Assembly: GCA_023443285.1 (NCBI GenBank)
Contig: JAEZVB010000002.1
Span: 65,838-129,837 of the forward strand
Origin: Bacillota bacterium
Lineage (GTDB): Bacteria > Bacillota > Negativicutes > Sporomusales > Sporomusaceae
Direction of reading: 5' to 3'
Length of the DNA stretch: 64,000 nucleotides
Shown: one piece after another, positions 32,772 through 41,465 of the stretch
How the letters are laid out: the number at the start of each line of letters is the position of its first letter
How positions within the stretch are numbered: position 1 is the first letter of the stretch
Program-made: the position numbers and the translations under genes
The notes under the pieces: generated by a model
The model's database searches: none
Seen by the model: only the letters and a program-made list of their open reading frames with translations
Told to the model about the DNA's origin: nothing

Positions 32772-34628
32772 TCATCTGAATGAAAACCCGATTAGCGTGA
32801 TATCATCCCGTTGCGCTTCATTACCCATATAGTCGTATAGTACTTGCTCAAAGGCTTGCTGTTGCTCCGGCAATTCTTGTGCCCCATGCTCTTCGATTAC
32901 CTGCATGAACCGCTTCCTGCCAAGAGGAAAATCCCCTTCCCCACCATTTTGATCAAGATAACCGTCTGTTGTCAGATAGAATATATCACCTGGTTGAGCC
33001 GCCCAGTAGTGGTTGGTAAACTCCAGATTATTACTTGATCGATAGTAACCGATACTCTTCTTGTCGGCCTTAATAACATACACTTGGTTCTCTCTGTAAA
33101 TATAAAGCGGGATTTTAGCTCCAGCAAACGTCACCTGCTTGTCCTGATCGATATAACAAATACCTATGTCTAGCCCATCGTCTGCCATTCGATTGTGGCT
33201 GTTTCGATGAAGCATTTCCTTCATCCGGCAATTTAACTCGGCTATGATGCGTGCCGGCTCAGTTTCCCCCTGGTCAACAATATGTTTTAGAACAGAATTC
33301 ACCGCCATCGTCATAAATGCACCAGGCACTCCATGACCAGTACAATCTCCAACCGCAATTAGGCATCTGCCCTTACCCAGCCGTCGTACCCAATAAAAGT
33401 CACCACCAACAATATCCCGAGGTTTCCAAAGAACAAAACAGCCACTAAAAACAGCCTGTAGTTCTTCCTGCGTTGGCAAAATTGCTTCTTGAAGTCTTTG
33501 CGCATACTCAATACTATCCATGATTTTTTGATTCTTGACCACTAGTTCCCAAGTCCGTTCCTTTACCTGCTTTTCCATTTGTTCTGTAAGCAAAAGCGCG
33601 CGTTGCAAGGGATTCGCGATCCGGTTAGATACAATATAAAAAACAAATATCATCAGCGCCAAGGCTACCAGCCCAGCTATTGCCGTATATAGCTTTATAT
33701 TGCCGAGAATAGCAATACTCTCGCTGCGCGGAATTTGGAACACCACTTTCCAGGCAGTCGATTTTGTAAATTGATAAGCTAGATCCATTGTTTCGCCATC
33801 TCTAGCAGTGTATTCCATAATTTGTGGAGTTGTAGCCGCGTTGTCTCTGCTGTGAACAACTTGAGCGACTACATCGGTTGGTAAAAAATCATTGAGATAT
33901 TTACCATTATCGCTAAAATCATCAGATAGATGAATCTTGCCGTTACCGTCAACCAGCCACAGATTGCTTTTTTCGCCAAATTTATATTTCTGAAATTCTT
34001 TAGCAATCGATTTCATACTGAGCCCCACTCCAGCAACTGCAACTGGCTGGTGTATATCACCGACTAAGGCATTTATAAAAACAAAAGTATCTTGTCTCCT
34101 GCTGTTGTAGTCAATATTTATATCAACAGCTTTTCTCGACTTAAGCGCATCATAGAACCACCGATCATCTGGCGATGTCGGAGACAGAACTTGGTTTGAC
34201 TCAAAACCTTCTGCCCAATACCTGTTGGTAATTGCACTGCCGACAAAAGAATTGGCATAATCATAATTTTGCGCAATATTATTTATTTTTGCTTCGGAAT
34301 ACTCGCTTAAAAGCCTATCTTGCTCTCCCCCGGAAACCCACTGAATTATCATGGGATCTGTAGCTAACAGCAAGGCGGCCTCATTAGCTCGCTCAATGCG
34401 TCCGTCAATTTTCGCCGTAATAGACTCAATAGTATACACCAAATCCCGGGTTTTTAGCTTGTCTACTATAGCATTACGCGTTATAAAGTAGCTTACGCTG
34501 CCTGTAAGCACCACTGCTAGTATAATGATAAGGCATGCCAGTACAACAACTTTAATTGTGCCGCTGTCATATATGATGCCCTTGCTGTCAGGGCGAAGCT
34601 CCTTTCCTTCTCTGTTATCGCTATGCAT
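32772..34628 (-). CDS. SiaA-like membrane PP2C phosphatase
   Basis: A 618-residue protein: membrane helix (about 27-50), a double Cache-like extracytoplasmic sensor (about 55-310), a second helix (about 312-335), a short HAMP-like/coiled-coil linker, and a SpoIIE-type PP2C phosphatase domain (about 385-618) with KPRDIVGGDFYWV, VGDCTGHGVPGAFM, DDGLDIGICYID and AQRDDITLIGF, which include the metal-binding aspartates. In the SiaABCD system of Pseudomonas, SiaA dephosphorylates SiaC in response to an outside signal. Its ATG follows the siaC-like stop directly (TAAATG). Confidence 0.85.
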   Translation of the reverse strand: MHSDNREGKELRPDSKGIIYDSGTIKVVVLACLIIILAVVLTGSVSYFITRNAIVDKLKTRDLVYTIESITAKIDGRIERANEAALLLATDPMIIQWVSGGEQDRLLSEYSEAKINNIAQNYDYANSFVGSAITNRYWAEGFESNQVLSPTSPDDRWFYDALKSRKAVDINIDYNSRRQDTFVFINALVGDIHQPVAVAGVGLSMKSIAKEFQKYKFGEKSNLWLVDGNGKIHLSDDFSDNGKYLNDFLPTDVVAQVVHSRDNAATTPQIMEYTARDGETMDLAYQFTKSTAWKVVFQIPRSESIAILGNIKLYTAIAGLVALALMIFVFYIVSNRIANPLQRALLLTEQMEKQVKERTWELVVKNQKIMDSIEYAQRLQEAILPTQEELQAVFSGCFVLWKPRDIVGGDFYWVRRLGKGRCLIAVGDCTGHGVPGAFMTMAVNSVLKHIVDQGETEPARIIAELNCRMKEMLHRNSHNRMADDGLDIGICYIDQDKQVTFAGAKIPLYIYRENQVYVIKADKKSIGYYRSSNNLEFTNHYWAAQPGDIFYLTTDGYLDQNGGEGDFPLGRKRFMQVIEEHGAQELPEQQQAFEQVLYDYMGNEAQRDDITLIGFSFR

Positions 34629-35015
34629 TTACTCTTTTACCGGATTAATCTCAAAAGGCAGTTCAAGATCCTCTTTAAATTCTTCGGCACACTCTAACGC
34701 CATATCATTCTCCACATCATAATGCCAGCGAACAGCCACATTCTTCCCCTCACGATATGCATTTTCCAATTTTTCAAGGAGCGTCATTATACACTTGGAA
34801 CTGCTTGTATTAATATAAGGCATATGAAAATACATTTCCAATATCACCGCCTGCTCCAATTGCTGCAAATACTCATCCAGCCAGGTAAAGATCGGTTCAT
34901 AAAACTTAAAAGCGTTTTCCGGGTAAGACTGTCCTGTAATAAGCATCTTGCCATTATGGGGATCAAACTCTATTTTAGGTGTAGACTTTGTCTTTTCAAT
35001 ATATAAGACTTCCAT
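34629..35015 (-). CDS. SiaC-like regulatory phosphoprotein (DUF1987)
   Basis: A 128-residue protein matching the DUF1987/SiaC pattern: TPKIEFDPHNGKMLITGQSY PENAFKFYEPIF in sequence, then LEMYFHMPYINTSSSKCIMT. The TSSSK segment contains the Thr/Ser that is phosphorylated in the known family. In the characterised system, SiaC switches the diguanylate cyclase depending on its phosphorylation. ATG 35015 follows AGGAGG at six bases; upstream frame to 35066 overlaps the previous gene and is not used. Confidence 0.85.
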   Translation of the reverse strand: MEVLYIEKTKSTPKIEFDPHNGKMLITGQSYPENAFKFYEPIFTWLDEYLQQLEQAVILEMYFHMPYINTSSSKCIMTLLEKLENAYREGKNVAVRWHYDVENDMALECAEEFKEDLELPFEINPVKE

Positions 35016-35025
35016 GATAATCCTC

Positions 35026-35571
35026 CTAAACATATGCCCGCAAAGTAAAAAATGAAACCTGGTCATCTAAACATACTACGGAATAATTCAACGGCCTGCT
35101 GGTACGCCGCGCCATGTCAATAAGACCGAGACCGGCTCCGGTACTACCAGGTGGAATTTCCTTCTTTAATTGTTCTTTATATAACTTCTTTAGTCCCACT
35201 TTATCGTGTGCTACTATTTCATCCAATCTAGCTATAAGTACCGCAATATCGCTACTCTCAATGAGATTGCCTGCAGAAACGAAATAGCCTTCTTCTGATT
35301 TGCCAATAGCAACAATACCCGAATTGGCAATACGCTCTCCTATAGGAAACCCGCTTTTTATCATACTATAGTTCTTAATATTCTGAGTCTGTTCAATAAA
35401 TATGGAGAAAACATTATATATATCATTCTGTGGCGTAGCTTCTGTTTCCAAATATTTTTTTACGGCCTCGCCCAACTCTTCAATAATGGTCTGGCTAAAA
35501 CGACCGGAAAAACTTATTAACACCCCATAGTTCTGTAATAAATTTTGAAGGTTTAGCAAATTCATTTCCAT
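35026..35571 (-). CDS. SiaB-like protein kinase (DUF6272)
   Basis: A 181-residue GHKL-type small kinase. GVLISFSGRFSQTIIEELGE starts the family domain; a DNIYNVFSIFIEQTQNIKNY-like stretch holds the Glu/Asn region and GSTGAGLGLIDMARRTSRPL the glycine-rich ATP lid. In the SiaABCD system SiaB phosphorylates SiaC, opposing SiaA. It is the first gene of the unit, with GGGGG eleven bases before ATG 35571 as ribosome site; a second ATG two codons on is also possible. Confidence 0.82.
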   Translation of the reverse strand: MEMNLLNLQNLLQNYGVLISFSGRFSQTIIEELGEAVKKYLETEATPQNDIYNVFSIFIEQTQNIKNYSMIKSGFPIGERIANSGIVAIGKSEEGYFVSAGNLIESSDIAVLIARLDEIVAHDKVGLKKLYKEQLKKEIPPGSTGAGLGLIDMARRTSRPLNYSVVCLDDQVSFFTLRAYV

Positions 35572-35663
35572 AGAATTAATAACCCCCTAGCAGATATTGA
35601 CTTGTAAACAACGAAATACTTTCGACAATTCCCTCTATTTTCCTGCAGGGTTACTCATATATA

Positions 35664-35715
35664 TATAATAACACCAGCCTTCCAGGTAAAAATTTGGAAG
35701 GCTGGTGTTATTATA
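35664..35715 (-). terminator. Long hairpin after ribB
   Basis: A perfect 21-bp stem (35664-35684 with 35695-35715) with a ten-base loop lies directly after ribB. The 3' end on the minus strand is A+T-rich (TATATATATGAG) without a pure T-run, so it may be a terminator or an mRNA end stabiliser. Confidence 0.65.
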
Positions 35716-35757
35716 TAAAATAGTTTTATCCAGAACTATTTTTTACTACGTCCCATT

Positions 35758-36399
35758 TTATTGGTGAATCTTGCGATAATCGATCAAATCGTCGACGGTA
35801 ACTACCGGCATCTTGTTCTTGTTGGCAAACGCAACTATTTCCGGTAAGCGTGCCATGGTTCCATCCGGATTGGTGAGTTCGCACAATACGCCATAAGGTT
35901 TGAGACCGGCGAGCCGCATTAAGTCAACATTGGCTTCGGTATGTCCCGGCCGTTCTAATACGCCACCGACTTTTGCCCGTAAAGGAAAAACGTGGCCGGG
36001 CTGGCGCAAATCTCCGGCTGAGGCCTTATCGGCAATTGCCGCTTTGATTGTAGCAACACGGTCAGCAGCCGACACCCCGGTAGTAACACCTTGTGCCGCT
36101 TCAATAGAAACAGTAAACGCTGTTTGAAAACTGCTGGTATTGTTATCTACCATCATCGGCAATTCTAACGCTTCAACTTTTTCCTCCGGCAAACACAAAC
36201 AGACAATACCGCTGCATTCACGGATCAATAGTGCCATCTGCTCTGTTGTAAGCGATTCAGCAGCAAAAAAGATATCCCCTTCATTTTCTCGCTGCTCGTT
36301 ATCTGTTACCAATACACCCTGACCATTACCTAGTGCACTCAGAGCCCGGTTCACCCGTTCCTCGGCAGTGCCAAACTGACTTAACAAATTCTGATTCAT
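35758..36399 (-). CDS. ribB: 3,4-dihydroxy-2-butanone 4-phosphate synthase
   Basis: A 213-residue RibB. It converts ribulose 5-phosphate to the four-carbon riboflavin precursor and formate. Conserved segments: GQGVLVTDNEQRENEGDIFF, MALLIRECSGIVCLC, VSIEAAQGVTTGVSAADRV, RQPGHVFPLRA and RPGHTEANVDLMRLAG. There is no fused GTP cyclohydrolase II domain, and no other rib genes adjoin it. ATG 36399 follows AGGAGGCG. An FMN riboswitch upstream confirms the role in flavin synthesis. Confidence 0.95.
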   Translation of the reverse strand: MNQNLLSQFGTAEERVNRALSALGNGQGVLVTDNEQRENEGDIFFAAESLTTEQMALLIRECSGIVCLCLPEEKVEALELPMMVDNNTSSFQTAFTVSIEAAQGVTTGVSAADRVATIKAAIADKASAGDLRQPGHVFPLRAKVGGVLERPGHTEANVDLMRLAGLKPYGVLCELTNPDGTMARLPEIVAFANKNKMPVVTVDDLIDYRKIHQ

Positions 36400-36507
36400 A
36401 GTAATGCGCCTCCTATAGTAATAGTAGGACTTACTAAATCAGGGCCTTGAGGCGACAGCGATGAACCAATAAGTGCAAAACTAGCTCACAAAACGTTGTG
36501 CTGACCG

Positions 36508-36656
36508 CCTTATCCTCTTTCGTCCGGACTATACCGTCGGCACTGGCATCTCACCAGTTCTGCTGACCTCTTCGCAATCACGAAGAGCGCTCGCGGGCTC
36601 CCCAGTATAACTGGGATACCGCCGGTGGGGACTTGCACCCCGCCCTGAGAATAAGT
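36508..36656 (-). promoter_or_regulatory. FMN riboswitch (RFN element) of ribB
   Basis: Reading the minus strand from 36650: TCAGGGCGGGGTGCAAGTCC, CACCGGCGGT, GAGCCCGCGAGCG, then AGAACTGGTGAGATGCCAGT, GCCGACGGT and AGTCCGGACGAAAGAGGAT. These are the conserved blocks of the FMN aptamer in the right order. Downstream pairings (see findings) point to control of translation rather than termination. Confidence 0.97.
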
Positions 36657-36701
36657 CTCATATCTGTCATTATACTCTTTGACCATTATTTGTCAACCAA
36701 A

Positions 36702-37256
36702 TCACTCGCAGTCTTTTATCCATTCATCGGTAGTAAGCACCTTGGCAAACCGCATGGCTTGTGTGATGATAACTGCCTTGTGCAGGTCTTCAGCCGTAAT
36801 TTTTCCCGCATAATTGTCAATATTGAGCGTGCCTGTGGCATCTGCCAAAAACTCTACGGCAAAACCAAGATGAACCGCTTGCCTTGCTGTAGTATCGCAG
36901 CACATCTGCGCCATATAGCCACAGATCACAAGGGTATCTACACCCATGTCTCGTAAACAAGCTTCCAGCTCGGTACCTGTAAAGCTTCCTGGAAGAGTCT
37001 TATCAATAATACGTGCATATTGCTTTTCCAAAAGATCTTCATGAATTTCCCAGCCTCTACTACCTTTTACAAAAGCAGCCGCCTCTTTTTGTGTTGCTCC
37101 ATGCCTGATAAGAATTACCGGAATTTTGCTTTGATTGGCGGCATCTACCGCCTTAAGAATTTGCCCAAAGCTGCCCACCGGGTAAGTAATCGGCAGCTTT
37201 CCGGTAAAGTATTCGTTTTGCACATCAATTACTAGTAACGCTTTTTTCACTGTCAT
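36702..37256 (-). CDS. Isochorismatase-family cysteine hydrolase
   Basis: A 184-residue protein with KALLVIDVQNEYFTGKLPIT (catalytic Asp), a Lys in RIIDKTLPGSF and the cysteine in VICGYMAQMCCDTTARQA, the triad of nicotinamidase/isochorismatase-like hydrolases. The substrate is unknown. ATG 37256 lies only two bases from GGAGGG; GTG 37250 (third codon) has better spacing and could be the true start. The upstream in-frame region to 37421 has no start evidence. It is separated by about 100 bases from the ABC exporter gene. Confidence 0.85.
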   Translation of the reverse strand: MTVKKALLVIDVQNEYFTGKLPITYPVGSFGQILKAVDAANQSKIPVILIRHGATQKEAAAFVKGSRGWEIHEDLLEKQYARIIDKTLPGSFTGTELEACLRDMGVDTLVICGYMAQMCCDTTARQAVHLGFAVEFLADATGTLNIDNYAGKITAEDLHKAVIITQAMRFAKVLTTDEWIKDCE

Positions 37257-37362
37257 TCCCTCCACTATCTTTCGTTGCAATTCATTATACCGACAGTTCA
37301 CATTGCGCCGCAAAAGCATTAACCCGGTTTTGGTTTCCTTATCAAAGCATTTTTCAAAAAGC

Positions 37363-39108
37363 CTACTCCATTGCATCGAGTCCGTCAAATTGCATATTGT
37401 AGTACTTGGCATACAAACCATTTTGTTCTAGCAGCGCGTTGTGGTCACCACGTTCTTGTATCTGCCCATCATTAATCACGATGATTTCGTCTGCGTGGCG
37501 AATGGTACTCAGGCGATGGGCAATGATGATGGTTGTTCGCTGCTTGGCCAGTTCTTCCAGCGAGGCTTGAATATGGCGTTCGCTCACGTTGTCTAGCGCA
37601 GATGTTGCTTCATCCAAGATTAAAATTGGCGGATTTTTCAGGAATAACCGGGCAATCGCAATGCGTTGCTTTTGCCCCCCTGACAGCCTAACACCCCGTT
37701 CGCCAACATAGGTGTCATAGCCTGCTTCCAAGCCGGCAATAAAGTCGTGTATATTGGCTTTTTGCGCAGCGGCAATAATCTCAGCTTGTGTCGCGTCCGG
37801 CCGCCCGTACGATATATTATCCTTAACGCTGCCGGCAAATAAATACACATCCTGCTGCACAATGCCAATGGCACTACGCAATGACCTGAGAGTAACATCC
37901 CTCACGTCCTGCCCGTCAATCAAAATTGACCCGGATGTCACGTCGTAAAACCGTGGTAGCAAGGAACAGATGGTTGTCTTACCGCCGCCGGACGGACCGA
38001 CAAGCGCAATGGTCTTGCCTGCTTCCACCGCAAAATTGACCTGATTGAGCACAGCATTGCTGCCGTCATAGGCAAAACTCACGTCGCGGTACTCAATGCG
38101 GCCTTGCACATCGGCTAGCGCCACGGCATCTTCTTTGTCCACAATCTCAGGCCGGGTCTCAAGCACTTCGGCAAACCGTTTAAACCCGGCATAACCTTTT
38201 TGAAACTGTTCAGTAAAGTTAATCAGCACATCAAGTGGATTAATGAAAATCGCAATATACAGTGCGTACACTGCCAGGTCAGTTGCCTCTAACTGACCTT
38301 TTGTTATGAAATAGCCGCCGCTTACCAGCACAACAACATATAAGAGCCCTTCCAATAACCCGTTACCGGCATGGAAACTCCCCATGATTTTGTACACGCT
38401 TTCTTTGGAATCAAGAAAAGCTTCATTACCGCGACGGAATTTTTCCTGTTCAATCTTCTCATTGGCAAACGACTTAATCACGCGAATCCCAGCCAGGCTA
38501 TCCTGCGCCAGCGCATTGACTGTGGCAATCCGTTTGCGGTTCTCCATGAAGATTACTTTCATGCGCTTATTCTGATAGTAGCTAAATATCGTCATGCTCA
38601 CCGCAATACCAAACAAGATCAGCGTCATAGGCACATTAATCAGCAACAGCAAAATGAAGGAACCAAGCAATTTGAGACCGGAAATAAAAATATTTTCCGG
38701 GCCGTGGTGAGCGAGTTCTGAGATGTCAAACAAATCTGCCACCAATTTGGACATCATCTCGCCGGTATTATTTTTATCATAGTAGGAAAAAGACAGACGC
38801 TGCAGGTGATCAAACAAATCCTGCCGCATATCACTTTCCATCCTTGCCCCCATCACATGTCCCCAGGTTGTAATGTAGTACTGGCAGGCATAACGAATGC
38901 CATAAAGCAGCATCATGCCTGCGCCAGCATAGCCGATGATGGCGACAAATTCCGCCGTTTGTTGGGTTAATAGAATTTTTGTTAAGTAATTGAGCACTTG
39001 TGGAAACACCAAATCAATAACCGACACCAAAACGGCGCAAACCATATCCGTGTAAAAAAGCGTTTTATACGGCTTACAATAGTGCAAAAAACCAGCAAGA
39101 ATAGACAT
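37363..39108 (-). CDS. ABC exporter half-transporter (MsbA/MDR type)
   Basis: A 581-residue fused transporter: six membrane helices in the first 310 residues and a nucleotide-binding domain with Walker A GPSGGGKTT, signature LSGGQKQRIAIAR, Walker B ILILDEATSAL and the H-loop IIAHRLST. It probably works as a homodimer, exporting a lipid, peptide or drug; no partner half lies adjacent. ATG 39108 follows GAGAGG at nine bases; the frame extends upstream to 39132 without a ribosome site. Confidence 0.9.
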   Translation of the reverse strand: MSILAGFLHYCKPYKTLFYTDMVCAVLVSVIDLVFPQVLNYLTKILLTQQTAEFVAIIGYAGAGMMLLYGIRYACQYYITTWGHVMGARMESDMRQDLFDHLQRLSFSYYDKNNTGEMMSKLVADLFDISELAHHGPENIFISGLKLLGSFILLLLINVPMTLILFGIAVSMTIFSYYQNKRMKVIFMENRKRIATVNALAQDSLAGIRVIKSFANEKIEQEKFRRGNEAFLDSKESVYKIMGSFHAGNGLLEGLLYVVVLVSGGYFITKGQLEATDLAVYALYIAIFINPLDVLINFTEQFQKGYAGFKRFAEVLETRPEIVDKEDAVALADVQGRIEYRDVSFAYDGSNAVLNQVNFAVEAGKTIALVGPSGGGKTTICSLLPRFYDVTSGSILIDGQDVRDVTLRSLRSAIGIVQQDVYLFAGSVKDNISYGRPDATQAEIIAAAQKANIHDFIAGLEAGYDTYVGERGVRLSGGQKQRIAIARLFLKNPPILILDEATSALDNVSERHIQASLEELAKQRTTIIIAHRLSTIRHADEIIVINDGQIQERGDHNALLEQNGLYAKYYNMQFDGLDAME

Positions 39109-39168
39109 GAATAAACCCTCTCCACACAACAATTATATATTCGATTATACTAGTCTAGCTATTTGCCT

Positions 39169-39663
39169 TTAGTCAATAGGTTCATAGCGAAGCTCCCAAG
39201 TAAGCGTACCTTTACGATTGATATCCCGGAAAATGCGCTGTTCGTGCATACTATATCCCATAACTACAATTTCTACCGCTCGCCGATCTGGTGAGAAGCT
39301 TTTATTAGTTGCCCCCGGAGTCACTTTTTCCACCTCACCATTTTCCCAGACAATCTTAATTACCGATTTATCTGCATGCTCGCCGGTGGCCTGAAAATTG
39401 ACAATGGTTATATCCCGAGCGGCCCGGCCAGCAAGCGCTTGGCGCAGCTCAACCTTACCTTCAAAAGCCACCTGGTTTCCGCGAATAATCCGCAGCGTTG
39501 GTAGCGGGGTAATTGTAACTTTATTGGCAAGTTCCTCGTTACTTATCATGCTATTTTCAGGATGTAACTTCTTTTCCATAACGGGAAAAAGCATATACAC
39601 AGCCACTACCACCAGCAACATGGAAAGAGCGCCTAAAGCAAAACTCTGCCACGACTTTACCAT
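39169..39663 (-). CDS. Hypothetical membrane-anchored protein
   Basis: A 164-residue protein with one N-terminal membrane helix (about 5-25) and an outer domain of about 130 residues, mostly beta (TLRIIRGNQVAFEGKVELRQ, IKIVWENGEVEKVTPGATNK, GTLTWELRYEP). No family recognised. ATG 39663 follows AGGTGG at six bases; the frame open to 39714 is not needed. It lies upstream of the ABC exporter on the same strand, 60 bases away, and may be co-transcribed. Confidence 0.6.
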   Translation of the reverse strand: MVKSWQSFALGALSMLLVVVAVYMLFPVMEKKLHPENSMISNEELANKVTITPLPTLRIIRGNQVAFEGKVELRQALAGRAARDITIVNFQATGEHADKSVIKIVWENGEVEKVTPGATNKSFSPDRRAVEIVVMGYSMHEQRIFRDINRKGTLTWELRYEPID

Positions 39664-39720
39664 ACATGACCACCTGTTTTCCAATATATTACCACTATTT
39701 GAGTATATCACCAAAATGAC

Positions 39721-39761
39721 AAAGAAGGAATGGCTCTTGTTTAAAGGCGCATTCCTTCTTT
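39721..39761 (-). terminator. Hairpin after the APC permease
   Basis: AAAGAAGGAATG (39721-39732) and CATTCCTTCTTT (39750-39761) form a perfect 12-bp stem downstream of the permease stop. The minus strand continues GTCATTTTGG, only modestly T-rich, so termination is probable but unproven. Confidence 0.5.
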
Positions 39762-39812
39762 GCTGCTTACAGCAAGGTGCAAAGACAGCCGGCTTAATCT
39801 ATACCCTAAACA

Positions 39813-41282
39813 TCACTTCTTCTTAATCCCCTTAGATCTAGCCTGTTTTTTCGCTGAAAGTATTTTACTGTTTGCTGTCAATTCTTCGGCGCTTTCCACC
39901 TGCATAGCTGCTAAACTAGTATGTCCTTTATCCCAGCTCTTTTTATTGGTTTGCTTTGTTAATAGGCTTTTATTCACCAAATAAACTAGCGAAAACAGCG
40001 TCACAAACCCCAGCCCGGCAAATAAACCCGCCCCCTGACCGGGAATGAGCGGCATACTGGCAATGATACCTACAATACTCACCAACGCAAGCATTGATGT
40101 AATTGGGAACCCTGGCAATTGACACTTGCCTTGTGGCGGGCAACCTTGTTGCTGCCGTAGCTTATAGTGAGTTGCCAGAATAACCAAGTAAGCAAACAGT
40201 AAGGAAAACCCTCCAGAACTCACTAAAAAAAGATATACCTGAGACGGCAGCAAAAGCCCCAAACCAAGGCCGCCGAGCATGGCGGCTCCTGAGAAACCAA
40301 TTCCACGATAGGGAATATCTCCGTTATCGCGCAACCAGGACGGTGCATGACCTTCGTCTGCCAGCGACCGCAGCATTCGTCCAAGCCCAAACATGGCGGC
40401 AAGCATTGTTGACAAGATAGCCGTGACCAGCACAATATTAATAACATTGCCGGCCCACGGCAAATTCCAGGCTGTCAGTGCCGTCACCAACGGGCTTTGT
40501 TCTGTTGTCACTGCCCCTGTCGGCACAAGCAGCAAGATCGCCATAATAGCCGTGACATATAACCCAACTAAACCGAAAACAGTATAGGTGATGGCTTGTG
40601 GTACTGTCTTCTCAGGTCTGGCTGTTTCCGACGCGGCTAACCCAATAACCTCAAAACCGGCATAGCAAAACATAACAATCAGCATACTCCCGGCAATGCC
40701 ACCAAGGCCTGCCGGCAATACCGGTTCTCTTGATAATACTTCGGTTCCCACTTGCGGCTCCCCTGGCATTAACCCACTGATAAGAACTATACTCAGAACC
40801 ACAAAACCAATGATGGCTAGTAACTTTACGGCGGCAAGCACTCCCTCTAGCTTACTAAGCCGGTCAGCACCAAATAAATTAAGAATGGTAACGACGATGA
40901 TAACAGCCGCGCCCAACATCGGCAGCGAAATTCCGGCAAACCAGGTCTGCAGCAAGGAAGACACAGCGATGGCTTCACTTGACATTGCCAGCACCAGCCC
41001 CGTCCAATATACCCACCCGACAATAAAACCAACAGCCGGACCATATGCCTTTTCGGCAAAGGTACGAAAAGAGCCTGGAACCGGGTCAGCTACCGTCATT
41101 TCGGACAATGCATATAAAATGGTATATACAAGAGCGCCGCCTAATACAAAGGAAATTACAATTGCGGGTCCCGCAGCTCGGATAGCAACAGACGATCCTA
41201 AGAAAAAAGACCCCCCGATTACTGTGCCAAGTGCCAGCATAGTTAACTGCCAGGCCGATAATCCCTCACCTTGCTTTTTCAA
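39813..41282 (-). CDS. APC-family amino acid permease
   Basis: A 489-residue protein with about twelve membrane helices and the family start SAWQLTMLALGTVIGGSFFLGSS, in which the GxxIGxGxF-type segment binds the amino acid backbone. Later segments (YAGFEVIGLAASETARPEKTVPQA) also fit the APC superfamily. Substrate unknown. It starts at TTG 41282, seven bases after AGGAGG. The hydrophilic C-terminus is rich in Lys/Ser. A single-gene unit. Confidence 0.9.
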   Translation of the reverse strand: MKKQGEGLSAWQLTMLALGTVIGGSFFLGSSVAIRAAGPAIVISFVLGGALVYTILYALSEMTVADPVPGSFRTFAEKAYGPAVGFIVGWVYWTGLVLAMSSEAIAVSSLLQTWFAGISLPMLGAAVIIVVTILNLFGADRLSKLEGVLAAVKLLAIIGFVVLSIVLISGLMPGEPQVGTEVLSREPVLPAGLGGIAGSMLIVMFCYAGFEVIGLAASETARPEKTVPQAITYTVFGLVGLYVTAIMAILLLVPTGAVTTEQSPLVTALTAWNLPWAGNVINIVLVTAILSTMLAAMFGLGRMLRSLADEGHAPSWLRDNGDIPYRGIGFSGAAMLGGLGLGLLLPSQVYLFLVSSGGFSLLFAYLVILATHYKLRQQQGCPPQGKCQLPGFPITSMLALVSIVGIIASMPLIPGQGAGLFAGLGFVTLFSLVYLVNKSLLTKQTNKKSWDKGHTSLAAMQVESAEELTANSKILSAKKQARSKGIKKK

Positions 41283-41465
41283 GCTTGTCCCTCCTTATTG
41301 CCTACTTATCTTCATCTACAAGTATCTACCAAGGAGGGTTATGTTATTACTTAAGCAATTCTTTATCCAAATCACAGTGTCTTGCAGGACTTATGGAGCT
41401 CTATCACGAAAAAATAGTTATCTTTTTATGGAAAAAAGCCCAGCTATAGTAAAGGAGTAGATGTA

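Noticed and set aside
34525..34722. A plus-strand frame opposite the SiaA-like and SiaC-like genes
   Set aside because: Antisense shadow spanning two well-supported genes.
40696..41460. A 254-codon frame on the plus strand opposite the APC permease
   Set aside because: Composition is that of an antisense frame of a membrane protein and it lacks a start signal.
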